A stretch of DNA of 64,000 bases, from positions 1-64,000 of the forward strand of contig JABLXQ010000001.1 in NCBI GenBank assembly GCA_013178375.1. Reading direction: 5' to 3'. The stretch comes from Gammaproteobacteria bacterium. Lineage in GTDB: Bacteria; Pseudomonadota; Gammaproteobacteria; Pseudomonadales; Ketobacteraceae. Under the pieces are notes generated by a model, which saw nothing but the letters and a program-made list of their open reading frames with translations, was not told where the DNA came from and made no database searches. The position numbers and the translations under genes are program-made. Positions within the stretch are counted from its first letter, which is position 1. Each line of letters opens with the position of its first letter. Positions 10,510 through 19,874 of this stretch are shown piece after piece.

Positions 10510-11586
10510 ATGCTGACAGACGGTTCCACCACACTGCCCCTTTTCGATGAACCGGTATTGCGCGAAATACTGGAGCAGTTCTTCGTCGCCTCCTTCAACG
10601 CCATCCTGATTACCAGCAGCGAACCCGGCTACCCTATCCTGTACGTCAACCCGGCTTTCTGCCGCATGACCGGATACACTGCGGATGAATTGCGCGGCCA
10701 GTCGCCCAGAATATTCCAGGGTGAAAAAAGCAATCCGCGCATTCTGCAACGGCTGCATGACGATCTGCAGGCCGGGCGCAGTTTTCACGGTGCCGCCATC
10801 AACTACCGCAAGAATGGCGAGCCCTATCCGGTGGAATGGAACATCACGCCGGTGCGCGATCCCGCCGGATGCATTACCCATTTCATTTCCGTGCAGAAGG
10901 ATTTGTCGGACCTGCGTCAGCTGATGTCCCGCTTCAAGCACACCAACGAGAATTTCCGTGCCTTTCTGCGGGATCTTCCGCTGTCCGCCTCCAATCCGGT
11001 AACGGACATGGACGGCAAGAAACAGCAATTGACGGAAGCCCTGCTGGACAACGTGCGCCTGTACAATCCGGCACTGCGTTCAGATGAGCAGGTGGCGCTG
11101 TTCGACGACAATGAATTTTTCGATTTGAGCGAAGGCTTTACCGGCGTGCTGGGCGAACAGCTGGAGCAGGAATTCATCAGCGCCGAACAGTATGCACAGC
11201 GACAACCGGTCAGCGCTGACGAGCTGGATGAGCTGCGGGAACTGCTGCGGGAAATCCAGCAACAACTGGACCTGTTGCAGATCGGTTCCAACAAATCCGC
11301 CGCGCTGGTCAGCATCGCCGACTGCCTGCAGGATGTCGCCAGCTCGATCTTTTATCTGGAGGATTTCGTCAGCCTGTCGTCGGTGCTGGCGGAACTGGCC
11401 ACTCACACCCGCGCTCATGCGCAAGCGGCGTTGCCGGATTTTCTGGTGGACACCTACCGCGGCCTGGCCCAGGACATGGAAACCTGGGTGGAGCGGATTT
11501 TCGTCACCCGCGAAGCCACCAACATTCATGAAATGGATGCCAGCATCGTGTCATCGGCGAAGCAGCTGTTGATGTTCCTGCCCTGA
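10510..11586 (+). CDS. PAS (LOV-like) sensor protein without recognised output domain
   Basis: A 358-residue protein. Residues ~25-135 form a PAS domain close to LOV domains: NPAFCRMTGYTADELRGQ, IFQGEKSNPRIL, NYRKNGEPYPVEWNITPVRD and THFISVQKDLSDL. The flavin-contacting Asn of NYRK and Gln of VQKD are kept, but the photoreactive Cys of the usual GxNCRFLQ motif is Pro (GQSPRIFQ). The remaining ~220 residues are mostly helical, with a likely coiled coil (ELREILREIQQQLDLL-like) and no kinase, GGDEF or HTH domain. It probably follows the PCP-domain gene in one transcript. Signal and partner are unknown. Confidence 0.78.
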   Translation: MLTDGSTTLPLFDEPVLREILEQFFVASFNAILITSSEPGYPILYVNPAFCRMTGYTADELRGQSPRIFQGEKSNPRILQRLHDDLQAGRSFHGAAINYRKNGEPYPVEWNITPVRDPAGCITHFISVQKDLSDLRQLMSRFKHTNENFRAFLRDLPLSASNPVTDMDGKKQQLTEALLDNVRLYNPALRSDEQVALFDDNEFFDLSEGFTGVLGEQLEQEFISAEQYAQRQPVSADELDELRELLREIQQQLDLLQIGSNKSAALVSIADCLQDVASSIFYLEDFVSLSSVLAELATHTRAHAQAALPDFLVDTYRGLAQDMETWVERIFVTREATNIHEMDASIVSSAKQLLMFLP

Positions 11587-11604
11587 GCGCGGCGCGAACA
11601 CCGG

Positions 11605-13071
11605 TCAGTTGAAGACGCGGTTGAAAAAGCGCTGGATGGCGTTGGACTGGTATTTGTAGCGATCCTTCAGTTCCAGCAAGGTCGCGTTCTCGGGTTCCAC
11701 TTCCAGGCCCAGATTCACGTAGTTGTGTCCGGCGCCGTAATCGCGGCCGCCGAACGCTTCCTGCGCCAGCGTGATGTATTCGGTGGTGATGCGGGACAGT
11801 CCATCCCTGGCCACCGCACTTTCCGGATCCAGCAGCAGCACCTGCTGGTAGTAGAAATAGGCGTTGTCCCGCAGCGGCCGCGTCAGGCGCTGCTGCTCGA
11901 ACCGTTCGGCGCCCAGTTTCAGCAACTGGGTGATCTGCTGCTGCCGCACCCGCTCCAGACCTTCCAGCGCTGCCGTGTTCTGCGGATCGAACACCAGCAC
12001 TTCATTGAAGTAATAGCGCGCGTTGTCGAACTCCGGCTCGGTGAGTTTGGCTTCCGTCAGCCGCTGTTCTGCCAGCGCCAGCAGATCATTCACTTTTCTC
12101 TCGGTCTCGGACTCGTAGGTGTACCAGAAAATGCCGCCGCCCAGCAGCGCCAGCAGCAGCGTCACCGCCAGGGCGAAAACAATCTTGCGGCCAGTCTGTT
12201 CCGGTTCCGGCGATCGCGCCGGCGCGAAATGCTGGCGCGTGATCGACAGGTCCGACGGCGCCATCTGGCCATGCACCAGATCCGTCAGCACCGTCAGCAA
12301 TTCATCGGTGGAGGCGAAACGCTCCGCGGGATTTTTTGCCAGCATGCGATTGAGCAGGTTCTGGTATTGGCGCAAGGGCGCCGGCAGTTCCGGCACCGGC
12401 ATCTGGGCGTGGTTGAGTATGGTCTGGGTGAAGTTGTCGCCCTTGAAAGGATTCGAGCCCACCAGCAGTTCCAGCAGGATCACCCCCAGGCTGTAAATGT
12501 CGGCGCGCTGGTCCAGCGGCTGGCAGTAGGATTGCTCGGGGCTGGAATAGGACGGGCTGCCCACCGAGACGCCAGCCTGGGTCAGATCGCAATCCTGCTG
12601 CAGATCCTTGGCGATGCCGAAATCCGTCAGCACCACGGTGCCATCTTCCCGAAACAGGATGTTGGCGGGCTTGATGTCGCGGTGGATGATGCCGCGCCGG
12701 TGCACCACGCTCAGGCCTTCGGCGATCTGGCGAATCAGTTCCAGGGCATACATGGGGCCCAGCATCTGCCCCCGCAGCCGGGACAGGTCGCCGCCGCTCA
12801 GGTATTCCATGGCGATGTAGTGGCGGCCGTCGTCCAGCTGCGCCACGTCGTACACGGTGATCACGCGGGGATGATTGAGGGTGGCGATGATGCGGGCTTC
12901 GCTGACGAAGCGCTGGTTAAACTGTTCGTCGCCGGGATTCAGCAGCACCTTGATGGCCACTTCCCGTTCCAGCGAATTCTGGGTAGCCAGATACACCGCT
13001 GCCATACCGCCCTTTCCCAGCAGGCGGTGCACGGTGTAACCGGGAACAGAAATCAGGTCTTCGGTGGTCAT
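11605..13071 (-). CDS. Membrane-anchored Hanks-type Ser/Thr protein kinase with TPR-like tail
   Basis: A 488-residue protein. The kinase domain (about 11-270) has all catalytic elements: GKGGMA loop (19-24), Lys in AIKV (41), HRDIKPAN (130-137), DFG (150-152) and SPEQ (177-180). A transmembrane helix follows at about 296-318. The C-terminal ~160 residues outside the membrane form repeated helical units (ALAEQRLTEAKL, FDNARYYFNEVLVFDP, DNAYFYYQQVLLLDP) that look like TPR-type pairs. It is convergent with the PAS protein, 18 bp apart. Substrates are unknown; no PP2C phosphatase partner gene is present nearby. Confidence 0.9.
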   Translation of the reverse strand: MTTEDLISVPGYTVHRLLGKGGMAAVYLATQNSLEREVAIKVLLNPGDEQFNQRFVSEARIIATLNHPRVITVYDVAQLDDGRHYIAMEYLSGGDLSRLRGQMLGPMYALELIRQIAEGLSVVHRRGIIHRDIKPANILFREDGTVVLTDFGIAKDLQQDCDLTQAGVSVGSPSYSSPEQSYCQPLDQRADIYSLGVILLELLVGSNPFKGDNFTQTILNHAQMPVPELPAPLRQYQNLLNRMLAKNPAERFASTDELLTVLTDLVHGQMAPSDLSITRQHFAPARSPEPEQTGRKIVFALAVTLLLALLGGGIFWYTYESETERKVNDLLALAEQRLTEAKLTEPEFDNARYYFNEVLVFDPQNTAALEGLERVRQQQITQLLKLGAERFEQQRLTRPLRDNAYFYYQQVLLLDPESAVARDGLSRITTEYITLAQEAFGGRDYGAGHNYVNLGLEVEPENATLLELKDRYKYQSNAIQRFFNRVFN

Positions 13072-13146
13072 GGCTGGCGAAATGCTGGACTGCGTCTCTT
13101 GTACTACGAAAAATGCGAGGGGATTGTAGCACGAACCAGCCGGCCG

Positions 13147-13611
13147 TCAGCGGGCTCGGACACGCTCAGTGAGACCTTTGATAAATGCGCGCAAAACCTG
13201 ATCGGTGCAGGGTTGGAAATTCTTGTGGCCTGGGCTGCGAAACAGGGCGCTCAGCTCCTGTTTGGACAGTTCCTGGCCGGATTCCGCCAGAATCGCGTGC
13301 ATGGCATCGTCCTGCAATTCGTAGGCAATGCGCAGTTTTTTCAGCAGGCGGTTGTTGTCGAGGGGCCACTCCACCGCCAGGGGCGAGGTGGGATCCTTGC
13401 GCCCGCGCTGGCGGATCACCAGTCCTTCCACGAAACGCGCCAGGATCTGGTCGTCACAGGGCTGAAAGCCCGGTTCGTTTTCATGCTTCAGCAGGGCGAG
13501 CGCAGTGTCCGGGTCCAGGGCAGCTTCACCAAGGGCAAAGACTTCCGCCATGGCGGATTCGTTGGCAGCCAGCAGTTTGCGCAGCAGACGCAGCAGTTCG
13601 TTGTTGTTCAT
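13147..13611 (-). CDS. DUF1456 (YehS-like) protein
   Basis: A 154-residue protein starting MNNNELLRLLRKLLAANE, matching the YehS/DUF1456 family in length and start. It is an internal duplication: residues 1-70 and 77-147 share the pattern NNxLLxxLR ... FQPCxDQxLxxFxxGL. ATG 13611 gives the family-typical length; in-frame codons continue to 13677. YehS has no assigned biochemical function. It is upstream of the kinase gene on the same strand (75 bp), so the two may share a transcript. Confidence 0.82.
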   Translation of the reverse strand: MNNNELLRLLRKLLAANESAMAEVFALGEAALDPDTALALLKHENEPGFQPCDDQILARFVEGLVIRQRGRKDPTSPLAVEWPLDNNRLLKKLRIAYELQDDAMHAILAESGQELSKQELSALFRSPGHKNFQPCTDQVLRAFIKGLTERVRAR

Positions 13612-13687
13612 GGGAAGGCAATCGGGGGTGGCGACATCAGGCGGGGAAGTATGGGGGAGCACCCCGGGACCTGACAAGCGCGGATTC

Positions 13688-13713
13688 AGGCCCGGCGCTG
13701 AAACACCGGGCCT
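13688..13713 (-). terminator. Hairpin after the exported-protein gene
   Basis: AGGCCCGG (13688-13695) pairs with CCGGGCCT (13706-13713) around a 10-nt loop, starting 10 nt beyond the stop of the minus-strand gene at 13723-14265. There is no U-tract, so this may be a weak or Rho-assisted terminator. Confidence 0.4.
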
Positions 13714-13722
13714 GGTTCTGTT

Positions 13723-14265
13723 TCACTGCACCAGCGGGATCTTGCCTGCCAGTTCGTATTTGATCACGGCGCGGATCTTGTTTTCGATCTGCAGATAGCG
13801 GGCAACTTTCATGGCTGGCAGCACCTTGCCCAGCTTGGGCACGTAGTTGCGCTTCAGTTCCAGTTCGCTGCTTTCGACTTTCAGTGAGTTGTCCACCAGG
13901 GATTTGGCTTCGGCATCGCTCAGCGGGCCCTCGGCGGACGCTTCGGCATAGTCGGCAATGCCTTTCACCAGATTCACGTTGATGGCTTCCAGTTCCTTCT
14001 GATACGCGTCATACAGCGGCCAGAAACCCTTGGCTTCGGCTTCGGTCAGCTGCATGTTGGCGGCCACCAGCAGGCGTTTGTCGGCCTTGATCTTGTCCGC
14101 CAGGATTTGCATGTCGGACGCGGTCATGGGCGTGCTGCTGGCAACGGGCGTGGCGGCGCTGCCGGTCACCGACTGGGCGGGCGTGGTGGCGGGGGCATTC
14201 TGGGCGCAGGCGGTGACGGTGGTGAGCAGGGTCAGGACAAGGGCAGTGGATCGAACAGAATTCAT
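13723..14265 (-). CDS. Exported hypothetical protein with probable lipoprotein-like N-terminus
   Basis: A 180-residue protein with a signal peptide (MNSVRSTALVLTLLTTVTAC); the TVTAC segment resembles a lipobox with Cys at 20, followed by a Thr/Ala/Ser-rich linker. The mature part is helical: LTEAEAKGFWPLYDAYQKEL, ADYAEASAEGPLSDAEAKSL, and LPAMKVARYLQIENKIRAVI. This layout resembles small periplasmic proteins of unknown function common in Proteobacteria. ATG 14265 has GGAGA upstream. It faces away from the diguanylate cyclase at 14406. Confidence 0.75.
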   Translation of the reverse strand: MNSVRSTALVLTLLTTVTACAQNAPATTPAQSVTGSAATPVASSTPMTASDMQILADKIKADKRLLVAANMQLTEAEAKGFWPLYDAYQKELEAINVNLVKGIADYAEASAEGPLSDAEAKSLVDNSLKVESSELELKRNYVPKLGKVLPAMKVARYLQIENKIRAVIKYELAGKIPLVQ

Positions 14266-14405
14266 CAACAAGTCTCCGTTTGATGGCGGTGAGGGCTTAC
14301 CTTCCGCCCGAGCCTATGGGTTCTGCCAGCGGCAGACAAGCAGCAAGGCACAAAACACCGACGTTTATTGACCCGTGCCCGGATTGGCTCATCTAAACTG
14401 AATCC

Positions 14406-16244
14406 ATGCACCCAATCCAATCCTTTCTCCGCCTCTGCCTGTTGCTGGCCGTTGCCTGCTGGAGCCTGGCCGGTACGCCGGTGCTGGCCGGGCCGGCAGC
14501 GGGTTTCGACACCGGGCAGCGGGTGCTGGCGCTGGGCCCCTTTGCGGAAACGCTGGAAGATACGACCAAATCCCTTGATCTGGCCGCCCTGAGCGGCGGG
14601 AGCCACCCCTGGCAACCGCTGGGGTCCGGCAGCCTGAACCCGGGGTTTTCCGCTTCGGCCTGGTGGCTGCGGGTGCAGGTGCGCAATGGCGGCACCCGGG
14701 TTCTCAATGCCCTGCTGGATACCGGCACGCCACTGGTGGACTACCTGGACCTGCATGTCGTGCGCGCGGATGGCAGTGTGCAGACCATCGCAACCGGCGA
14801 CCGCCGCCCCTTCGCCACCCGCCCCATGGACACCCGCACCTTTGTGCTGCCATTGGCGCTGGCGCCGGGGGAATCCGCGTGGATCTACCTGCGCCAGTCC
14901 ACCTGGGATGGCCTGCACGAGGTGATCCGGCTGCAACTCTGGAATGCGCAGGATTACCCTGAACAGCTGCAGTTCGAGACCCTGCTGTTCGGCCTCTACT
15001 TTGGCACCCTGGGTGCCATCCTGCTGTACAACCTGTTCCTGTATCTGTCCACCCGGGAACGGGGCTTCATGCTGTACCTGCTGTATGTGACGCTGTTTTT
15101 TGTCTGGAGCTTTGCCTTTCGCGGCTATGGCCTGCAGTACTGGTGGCCGCAGTCGCCAACGCTGAACAATCAGGCCCTGCCGGTGGTGTCGTCGCTGTGC
15201 TATATCAGCTTCGGGCTGTTCGCGCTGGAATACCTGAAGGTGAAACGGGATGCGCCGCGCTGGATGTACCGCGCCAACTGCACGGGCATCCTGCTCAACG
15301 GCTTTGCCATGATCCCGGCGCTGTTCGGTGCCTATGCGCTGGCGTTTGCCTGCGCGGTGCCCACCGGCGCCTTCATGCTGGCGATGGCGCTGCTGACCGG
15401 CAGCCTGCTGTGGCGCCGGGGATCGCGGCCGGCCCGCTATTTCATGCTGGCATTTACGCTGCTGGCACTGGGGGTAATGCTGTATTACGTCCAGATGCTG
15501 GGCTGGGTGTCGGCAGGGCCGCTGACTGAATACGGCCTGCAGGCCGGCTCAAGCCTCGAGGTGTTGCTGCTGGCTCTCGGCCTGGCGGACCAGATGAACA
15601 CCTTAAAGGCGGACAAGCTGAAAGCCGAACAGCAGGCCCGCGCGGCGCAGCTGGCGCTGAACACCCAGCTGTCGATTGAAGTGAAACAGCGTACCGAGGA
15701 ACTGGAACTGGCCAACCGCCGCCTGGGCGAGCTGGCCATCACCGACGAACTCACCGGCGCGTTCAACCGGCGCCACTTCAATCAGATATTCGAAGCGGAA
15801 TTCGCGGCTCACCGCCGCCAGAAAACACCCTTCGCGTTCTGCATGATCGACATCGACCAGTTCAAACCGTACAACGATCTGTGCGGCCACCAGGCCGGCG
15901 ACGAGGTGCTGCGCCAGATCAGCCAGTGCCTGCAGGAACAGCTGCGCCGCAGCAAGGATTGCCTGTTCCGGCTGGGCGGCGAGGAGTTTGCGATTCTGCT
16001 GTGCATGGACCAGCCGCCGGAAAAATCTCTGCCGTATATGGAACAGTTGCGACAGTCGATTGAACGGCTGGCGCTGCCCCATCCGGGCAACAGCACCGGC
16101 GTGGTCACAGCCAGTTTCGGGCTGCTGACCCTGGATGGCGCTTCACAACTGGAACGCTCCGAAGATGCCTATGCCCGCGCCGATGCCCTGCTGTATCAGG
16201 CCAAGGCTGCCGGCCGCAACTGCGTCATGCACGCCAACAACTGA
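14406..16244 (+). CDS. 7TM-DISM sensor diguanylate cyclase (GGDEF)
   Basis: A 612-residue protein. It has a signal peptide (~1-28), a periplasmic 7TMR-DISM extracellular domain (~30-185, with SAWWLRVQVRNGG), seven membrane helices (~195-390), a coiled coil (~400-440) and a GGDEF domain from ~445. The active site is GGEEF, and an RSKD product-inhibition site lies five residues before it, so it should synthesise cyclic di-GMP with feedback control. The signal is unknown, although DISM domains are thought to bind carbohydrates. It is a stand-alone gene between divergent and convergent neighbours. Confidence 0.92.
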   Translation: MHPIQSFLRLCLLLAVACWSLAGTPVLAGPAAGFDTGQRVLALGPFAETLEDTTKSLDLAALSGGSHPWQPLGSGSLNPGFSASAWWLRVQVRNGGTRVLNALLDTGTPLVDYLDLHVVRADGSVQTIATGDRRPFATRPMDTRTFVLPLALAPGESAWIYLRQSTWDGLHEVIRLQLWNAQDYPEQLQFETLLFGLYFGTLGAILLYNLFLYLSTRERGFMLYLLYVTLFFVWSFAFRGYGLQYWWPQSPTLNNQALPVVSSLCYISFGLFALEYLKVKRDAPRWMYRANCTGILLNGFAMIPALFGAYALAFACAVPTGAFMLAMALLTGSLLWRRGSRPARYFMLAFTLLALGVMLYYVQMLGWVSAGPLTEYGLQAGSSLEVLLLALGLADQMNTLKADKLKAEQQARAAQLALNTQLSIEVKQRTEELELANRRLGELAITDELTGAFNRRHFNQIFEAEFAAHRRQKTPFAFCMIDIDQFKPYNDLCGHQAGDEVLRQISQCLQEQLRRSKDCLFRLGGEEFAILLCMDQPPEKSLPYMEQLRQSIERLALPHPGNSTGVVTASFGLLTLDGASQLERSEDAYARADALLYQAKAAGRNCVMHANN

Positions 16245-16280
16245 GCGCCACCGCCGCGCAATTCCTTTTTAGAGAAACCC

Positions 16281-17891
16281 TTAAAATCCGTAGCCGGTTT
16301 CAAACCAGTAATCACAGGCATTGCCGCGAAAGTCGTCGCGATTTTCCGGCGGATATTTCATTTCCAGATAATTGTTGCGTGCGGCATCGAACGGTTCCCA
16401 CTGCGCCAGGCCTGGGCCGTTGGGATTGCCGGTGCGGGCGAAATTGCCCCAGGCCTGCTGCATGAATTTTTTCACCGCGCGATCAGATTTCTGGTACGAC
16501 GAAGTGGCCAGCGGAAAATCGAAAATGAAACCGATGTCGGAACCGTGGAAGGTGCCCAGCCGCGGCGGATTGCGGCCAAACAGCAGCGACACCGTGCCCA
16601 GCGTCAGGCTGGACACATCCTGGGTGAAGTAGTAATGCCAGGCAGTGTTGTGCACGCTGTAGGTGCGCGCCATGTTCAGCGTCGGACACTTCATGATGAG
16701 ATCACCGCGCAACGCGGCGTGAGCGTCGCCGGCGTTGCGATAATTCTCGAACGGGTACAGCGTGGCCAGCACTTCACCCTGACCGGGATAACGGGATTCC
16801 AGAAAATCGCGGTAGCCGGCCGCGTCATCCGGATGGTCCAGAAAGCCGGCAAACAGGCTGCCTTCGTCGCGGTTGCTGCCCAGCAGGATCGGCGTATCGG
16901 GACGGGTATCCTGGGCCAGCAGGGTGAGCGGGTTATCCGGAAACACGTCGCCGTCGATCACCAGTCCGATGCGGAAGCGCCACTCGTCGAGCCGGTAGGT
17001 CAGCGATTTCAGCATGTTCATTTTGGTGAGATCGCGCAACGTCTGGATCGGCGCGGCGCGGGCGCAGTCGAGCGGTTCGGCCGCGTCAGTACAACCGAGT
17101 TTCTGCAGCAGGTTCAGGCCTTCCTGCTGCGCCTGCTCCAGCGTCATGATGCCCAGCGTGTCGCAGGCACCGCTCTGCAGAATCACGCGATTGAGCAACC
17201 GTTGCGGGGTTTGCGTTTTCGGCGTGGCCAGCAGCGCGCAGACATTGGTGGAACCGGCGGACTCACCGAATACGGTTACATTGCCGGGATCACCACCGAA
17301 CGGCGCGATTTCAGCGTGCACCCATTGCAGCGCGGCGATCAGATCCTTGATGGCCTGGTTGCCGCTGATGGCGAGGCGCGATCCGGTGGCCGGCAGCGCA
17401 AAAAATCCCGACGTCAGCAGGCGGTAATTCACACTCACCACCATCACATTCTGCGACGCTGCGAGCGAGCGGCCGTTGTACTGCGGTTCGCTGCTGGCAC
17501 CACCCATCTGGCCACCGCCGTGCACCCACACCATCACCGGATGCGGCCCCGGCGTGTTCGGCACCCAGATATTCAGGGTCAGGCAATCCTCGTCGGCGTT
17601 GAACACCGGCATGCCGACGCCATACTGGGTGCAGCCGGGGCCCATGTTCGCCGCATCGCGCACGCCGTCCCAGGGTTGCGGCGCCAGTGGATCGGCCCAG
17701 CGCAAATCGCCCACGGGTGGCTGCGCGTAGGGGATGCCGTAAAAGTGGGTCACCCGGCCGTCATTCCGGCCCGCCAGTGCGCCATAGGCGGTGGTCACTT
17801 CCACCGCACCGCCGCAGCCACCGAGCAGGCCAGTCAGTGCGAAAATCAGGAAACAGAAAATAATCCGGGGCGAAAAGACGCTGGCAGGCAT
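16281..17891 (-). CDS. Type B carboxylesterase, predicted lipoprotein
   Basis: A 536-residue alpha/beta hydrolase of the cholinesterase/para-nitrobenzyl esterase family. The N-terminus is a lipoprotein signal ending LLGGC (Cys about 26). Family motifs are FYGIPYAQPPVGDLRW, EDCLTLNIWVP, WVHGGGQMGG (oxyanion hole), GESAGSTN (nucleophile Ser) and GTFHGSDIGFIF (catalytic His). It should hydrolyse carboxylic esters from the envelope, most likely outside the cytoplasm; the natural substrate is unknown. The gene is divergent from the dehydrogenase at 18023. Confidence 0.9.
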   Translation of the reverse strand: MPASVFSPRIIFCFLIFALTGLLGGCGGAVEVTTAYGALAGRNDGRVTHFYGIPYAQPPVGDLRWADPLAPQPWDGVRDAANMGPGCTQYGVGMPVFNADEDCLTLNIWVPNTPGPHPVMVWVHGGGQMGGASSEPQYNGRSLAASQNVMVVSVNYRLLTSGFFALPATGSRLAISGNQAIKDLIAALQWVHAEIAPFGGDPGNVTVFGESAGSTNVCALLATPKTQTPQRLLNRVILQSGACDTLGIMTLEQAQQEGLNLLQKLGCTDAAEPLDCARAAPIQTLRDLTKMNMLKSLTYRLDEWRFRIGLVIDGDVFPDNPLTLLAQDTRPDTPILLGSNRDEGSLFAGFLDHPDDAAGYRDFLESRYPGQGEVLATLYPFENYRNAGDAHAALRGDLIMKCPTLNMARTYSVHNTAWHYYFTQDVSSLTLGTVSLLFGRNPPRLGTFHGSDIGFIFDFPLATSSYQKSDRAVKKFMQQAWGNFARTGNPNGPGLAQWEPFDAARNNYLEMKYPPENRDDFRGNACDYWFETGYGF

Positions 17892-18022
17892 GGGAAAGCA
17901 ACTCCGTTATTTTTGTTATGTGACGGAGTGTAGGACAGAGTGGTTGGCGAGTATTGTACAAAAGGGGTGTTGGTCGTGGCAGGTTTCGTATACTCCATTC
18001 TTTAGTATCAACGGGGAAGCCA

Positions 18023-18937
18023 ATGAAAGTATCCGTAGTCGGATTAGGCAAAGTGGGATCGAGCCTGGCCTTTGTTCTGGCCATCAAGAATTTTGTGCAG
18101 GAACTGGTGCTGGTGGGCCGCACCCGCGAATCCGTGCTGGGTGATGTGCTGGACCTGCGCCACGGCCAGCTGTTCGTGGACGCGCCCACCCGGATCGTCG
18201 CCGGTACCGTGGAGGATACCGCCTGCTCCGACATCATCGCGTTGTGCGCATCCACACCCACGCCCCGCGACATGCACAGCCGCCTGCAACTGGCCCCCGC
18301 CAACGTGGCGCTGCTGCGCGAACTGTTGCCGGATCTGGCGCGGCTGTCACCGCAGAGCAAAATCCTGATCGTGTCCAATCCGGTGGATGTGCTGGTGCAT
18401 TTCGCGCTGCAGATCACTGGCTTCAAACCGAACCAGATCATGGGCACCGGCACGCTGGTGGATTCCGCGCGGTTTCGCCAGTTGCTGGCAGAGGAAATCC
18501 AGATTCATCAGGAAGACATCCGTGCGTACATTCTGGGTGAGCACGGCGACAGCCAGTTCCCCGCCATGAGCTGCGCCGACGCCGGCGGCGAACCGATCGA
18601 TCCCACACCTGCGCGCTATCAATTATTCGAGCAGGCATCCCACGCGGGATTTGAAGTGTTCCAGCACAAGGGCCACACCAATTACGCCATCGCACTGGCG
18701 GCGGCGTTCATCATTCAGTGCATTGCGCTCGATTCCAAGCACACCATGCCCATCAGCCTGAAGGTGGATGGATTTCTCGGCGTGGACGATGTGTGCCTGA
18801 GCCTGCCGGCGGTGGTGGGAAAAAACGGTGTCGAACGCGTGCTGCATCCCAGACTGAATGAAGAGGAACAGCGGGCGTTTTTGCGCAGTGCGGCAATTAT
18901 CCGCAACACGATAGCCGCGGTAGCGATGGATGCCTGA
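18023..18937 (+). CDS. Lactate/malate dehydrogenase family protein
   Basis: A 304-residue NAD-dependent 2-hydroxyacid dehydrogenase of the LDH/MDH superfamily. Motifs: GLGKVGSS nucleotide loop near the N-terminus, SNPVDVLVH, GTGTLVDSARFR and the catalytic His loop GEHGDSQFP. The substrate-specificity loop reads TPTPRDMHSRLQL, which lacks the clear Gln of LDH or Arg of MDH at the usual position, so the 2-oxoacid used is uncertain. ATG 18023 has GGGGAAG upstream; in-frame codons extend to 17954 without a ribosome site. It is directly abutted by the convergent nitroreductase gene. Confidence 0.85.
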   Translation: MKVSVVGLGKVGSSLAFVLAIKNFVQELVLVGRTRESVLGDVLDLRHGQLFVDAPTRIVAGTVEDTACSDIIALCASTPTPRDMHSRLQLAPANVALLRELLPDLARLSPQSKILIVSNPVDVLVHFALQITGFKPNQIMGTGTLVDSARFRQLLAEEIQIHQEDIRAYILGEHGDSQFPAMSCADAGGEPIDPTPARYQLFEQASHAGFEVFQHKGHTNYAIALAAAFIIQCIALDSKHTMPISLKVDGFLGVDDVCLSLPAVVGKNGVERVLHPRLNEEEQRAFLRSAAIIRNTIAAVAMDA

Positions 18938-19672
18938 TTACAGGTAGTGCACGAATTCCTCGCGCGGGAAACGGTAGCGGCGGTGATAGATGCCGTTCGG
19001 CGCGCGCCGCCCGACCCCGAGGATCATGGTGACGATGGCATCGTCCGGCAATTTCAGCAGCTTGCGCACCCGGCGTTCATCAAAGCCTTCCATGGGGCAG
19101 GTGTCAAAGCCGTGGGCGCGGAAACCCAGCATCATGTTCTCCGCCGCCAGCGCGGTGGATTTCACTGCCCAGGCTTTCATTTCAGAAATGCTGTAAGGGC
19201 CGCGCGGCACCGCGCGTTTCAGGCCGGCAATCAGTCCCGCCGCCTTCTTGGCCAGCCCCAGCGCGCCCAGCGGACCCTGGTTGTAATGAATCGGCGCCAC
19301 CTTCGAATAATAGGTTCTGACGATTTTCGGCATGGTTTCTTCCGGCCAGTATTCGATGTTGCGCAGGCTGTTCTTTTTCCAGGTATTGGTGCGGGCAATG
19401 ATGGGAATCAATACGTTGGCGGTGGTCGCGGCATTCTGCCCCAGGCAGGCTTCCGCCAGTTTCGCCTTCAGTTCCGGCGAGCGCACCACGTAGAATTCCC
19501 ACGGCTGCAGATTGCTGGAATTGGGCACCAGCATGGCCATGTCGAGGCAGTCGTCGATAACCGTTTGCGGCACTTCCTCGTCGGTGAAGCGGCGCACCGA
19601 ACGGCGGCTTTCCACCACCTTGCGGAATTCGTTGACGTCGATGGCGGGGGCCAGTTCCTGATAAACGGTCAT
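18938..19672 (-). CDS. Nitroreductase family protein
   Basis: A 244-residue FMN-dependent nitroreductase-like protein. It starts with the typical [16 protein letters not shown], followed by [20 protein letters not shown], and ends with [16 protein letters not shown] and a short aromatic tail. The family reduces nitro compounds, quinones or other electrophiles with NAD(P)H, usually as a cytoplasmic homodimer. ATG 19672 was chosen over an in-frame TTG at 19678. Its stop codon abuts that of the convergent dehydrogenase gene. It is divergent from crcB. The true substrate is unknown. Confidence 0.87.
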   Translation of the reverse strand: MTVYQELAPAIDVNEFRKVVESRRSVRRFTDEEVPQTVIDDCLDMAMLVPNSSNLQPWEFYVVRSPELKAKLAEACLGQNAATTANVLIPIIARTNTWKKNSLRNIEYWPEETMPKIVRTYYSKVAPIHYNQGPLGALGLAKKAAGLIAGLKRAVPRGPYSISEMKAWAVKSTALAAENMMLGFRAHGFDTCPMEGFDERRVRKLLKLPDDAIVTMILGVGRRAPNGIYHRRYRFPREEFVHYL

Positions 19673-19874
19673 GGGCAAAATACCTGTTTTCCAGCGGAAA
19701 GGCGTTTATCGGCCTTTCGGGGCAGGGACGCAATTGCGGAAAGTGACAGGGTTTTGGGCGGGGCGGTCAGGTGGAGTGGCGCGCGCTACGCGGATGACGC
19801 TGGGAAGCGCCTGGGCTAGTATGCCGGAGAGGCCAGCCACCAGGGCCGCCAGTACCCTGACCAAGGACAGACCG

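Noticed and set aside
19673-19874. Fluoride riboswitch upstream of crcB
   Set aside because: The conserved core segments were not found by eye.
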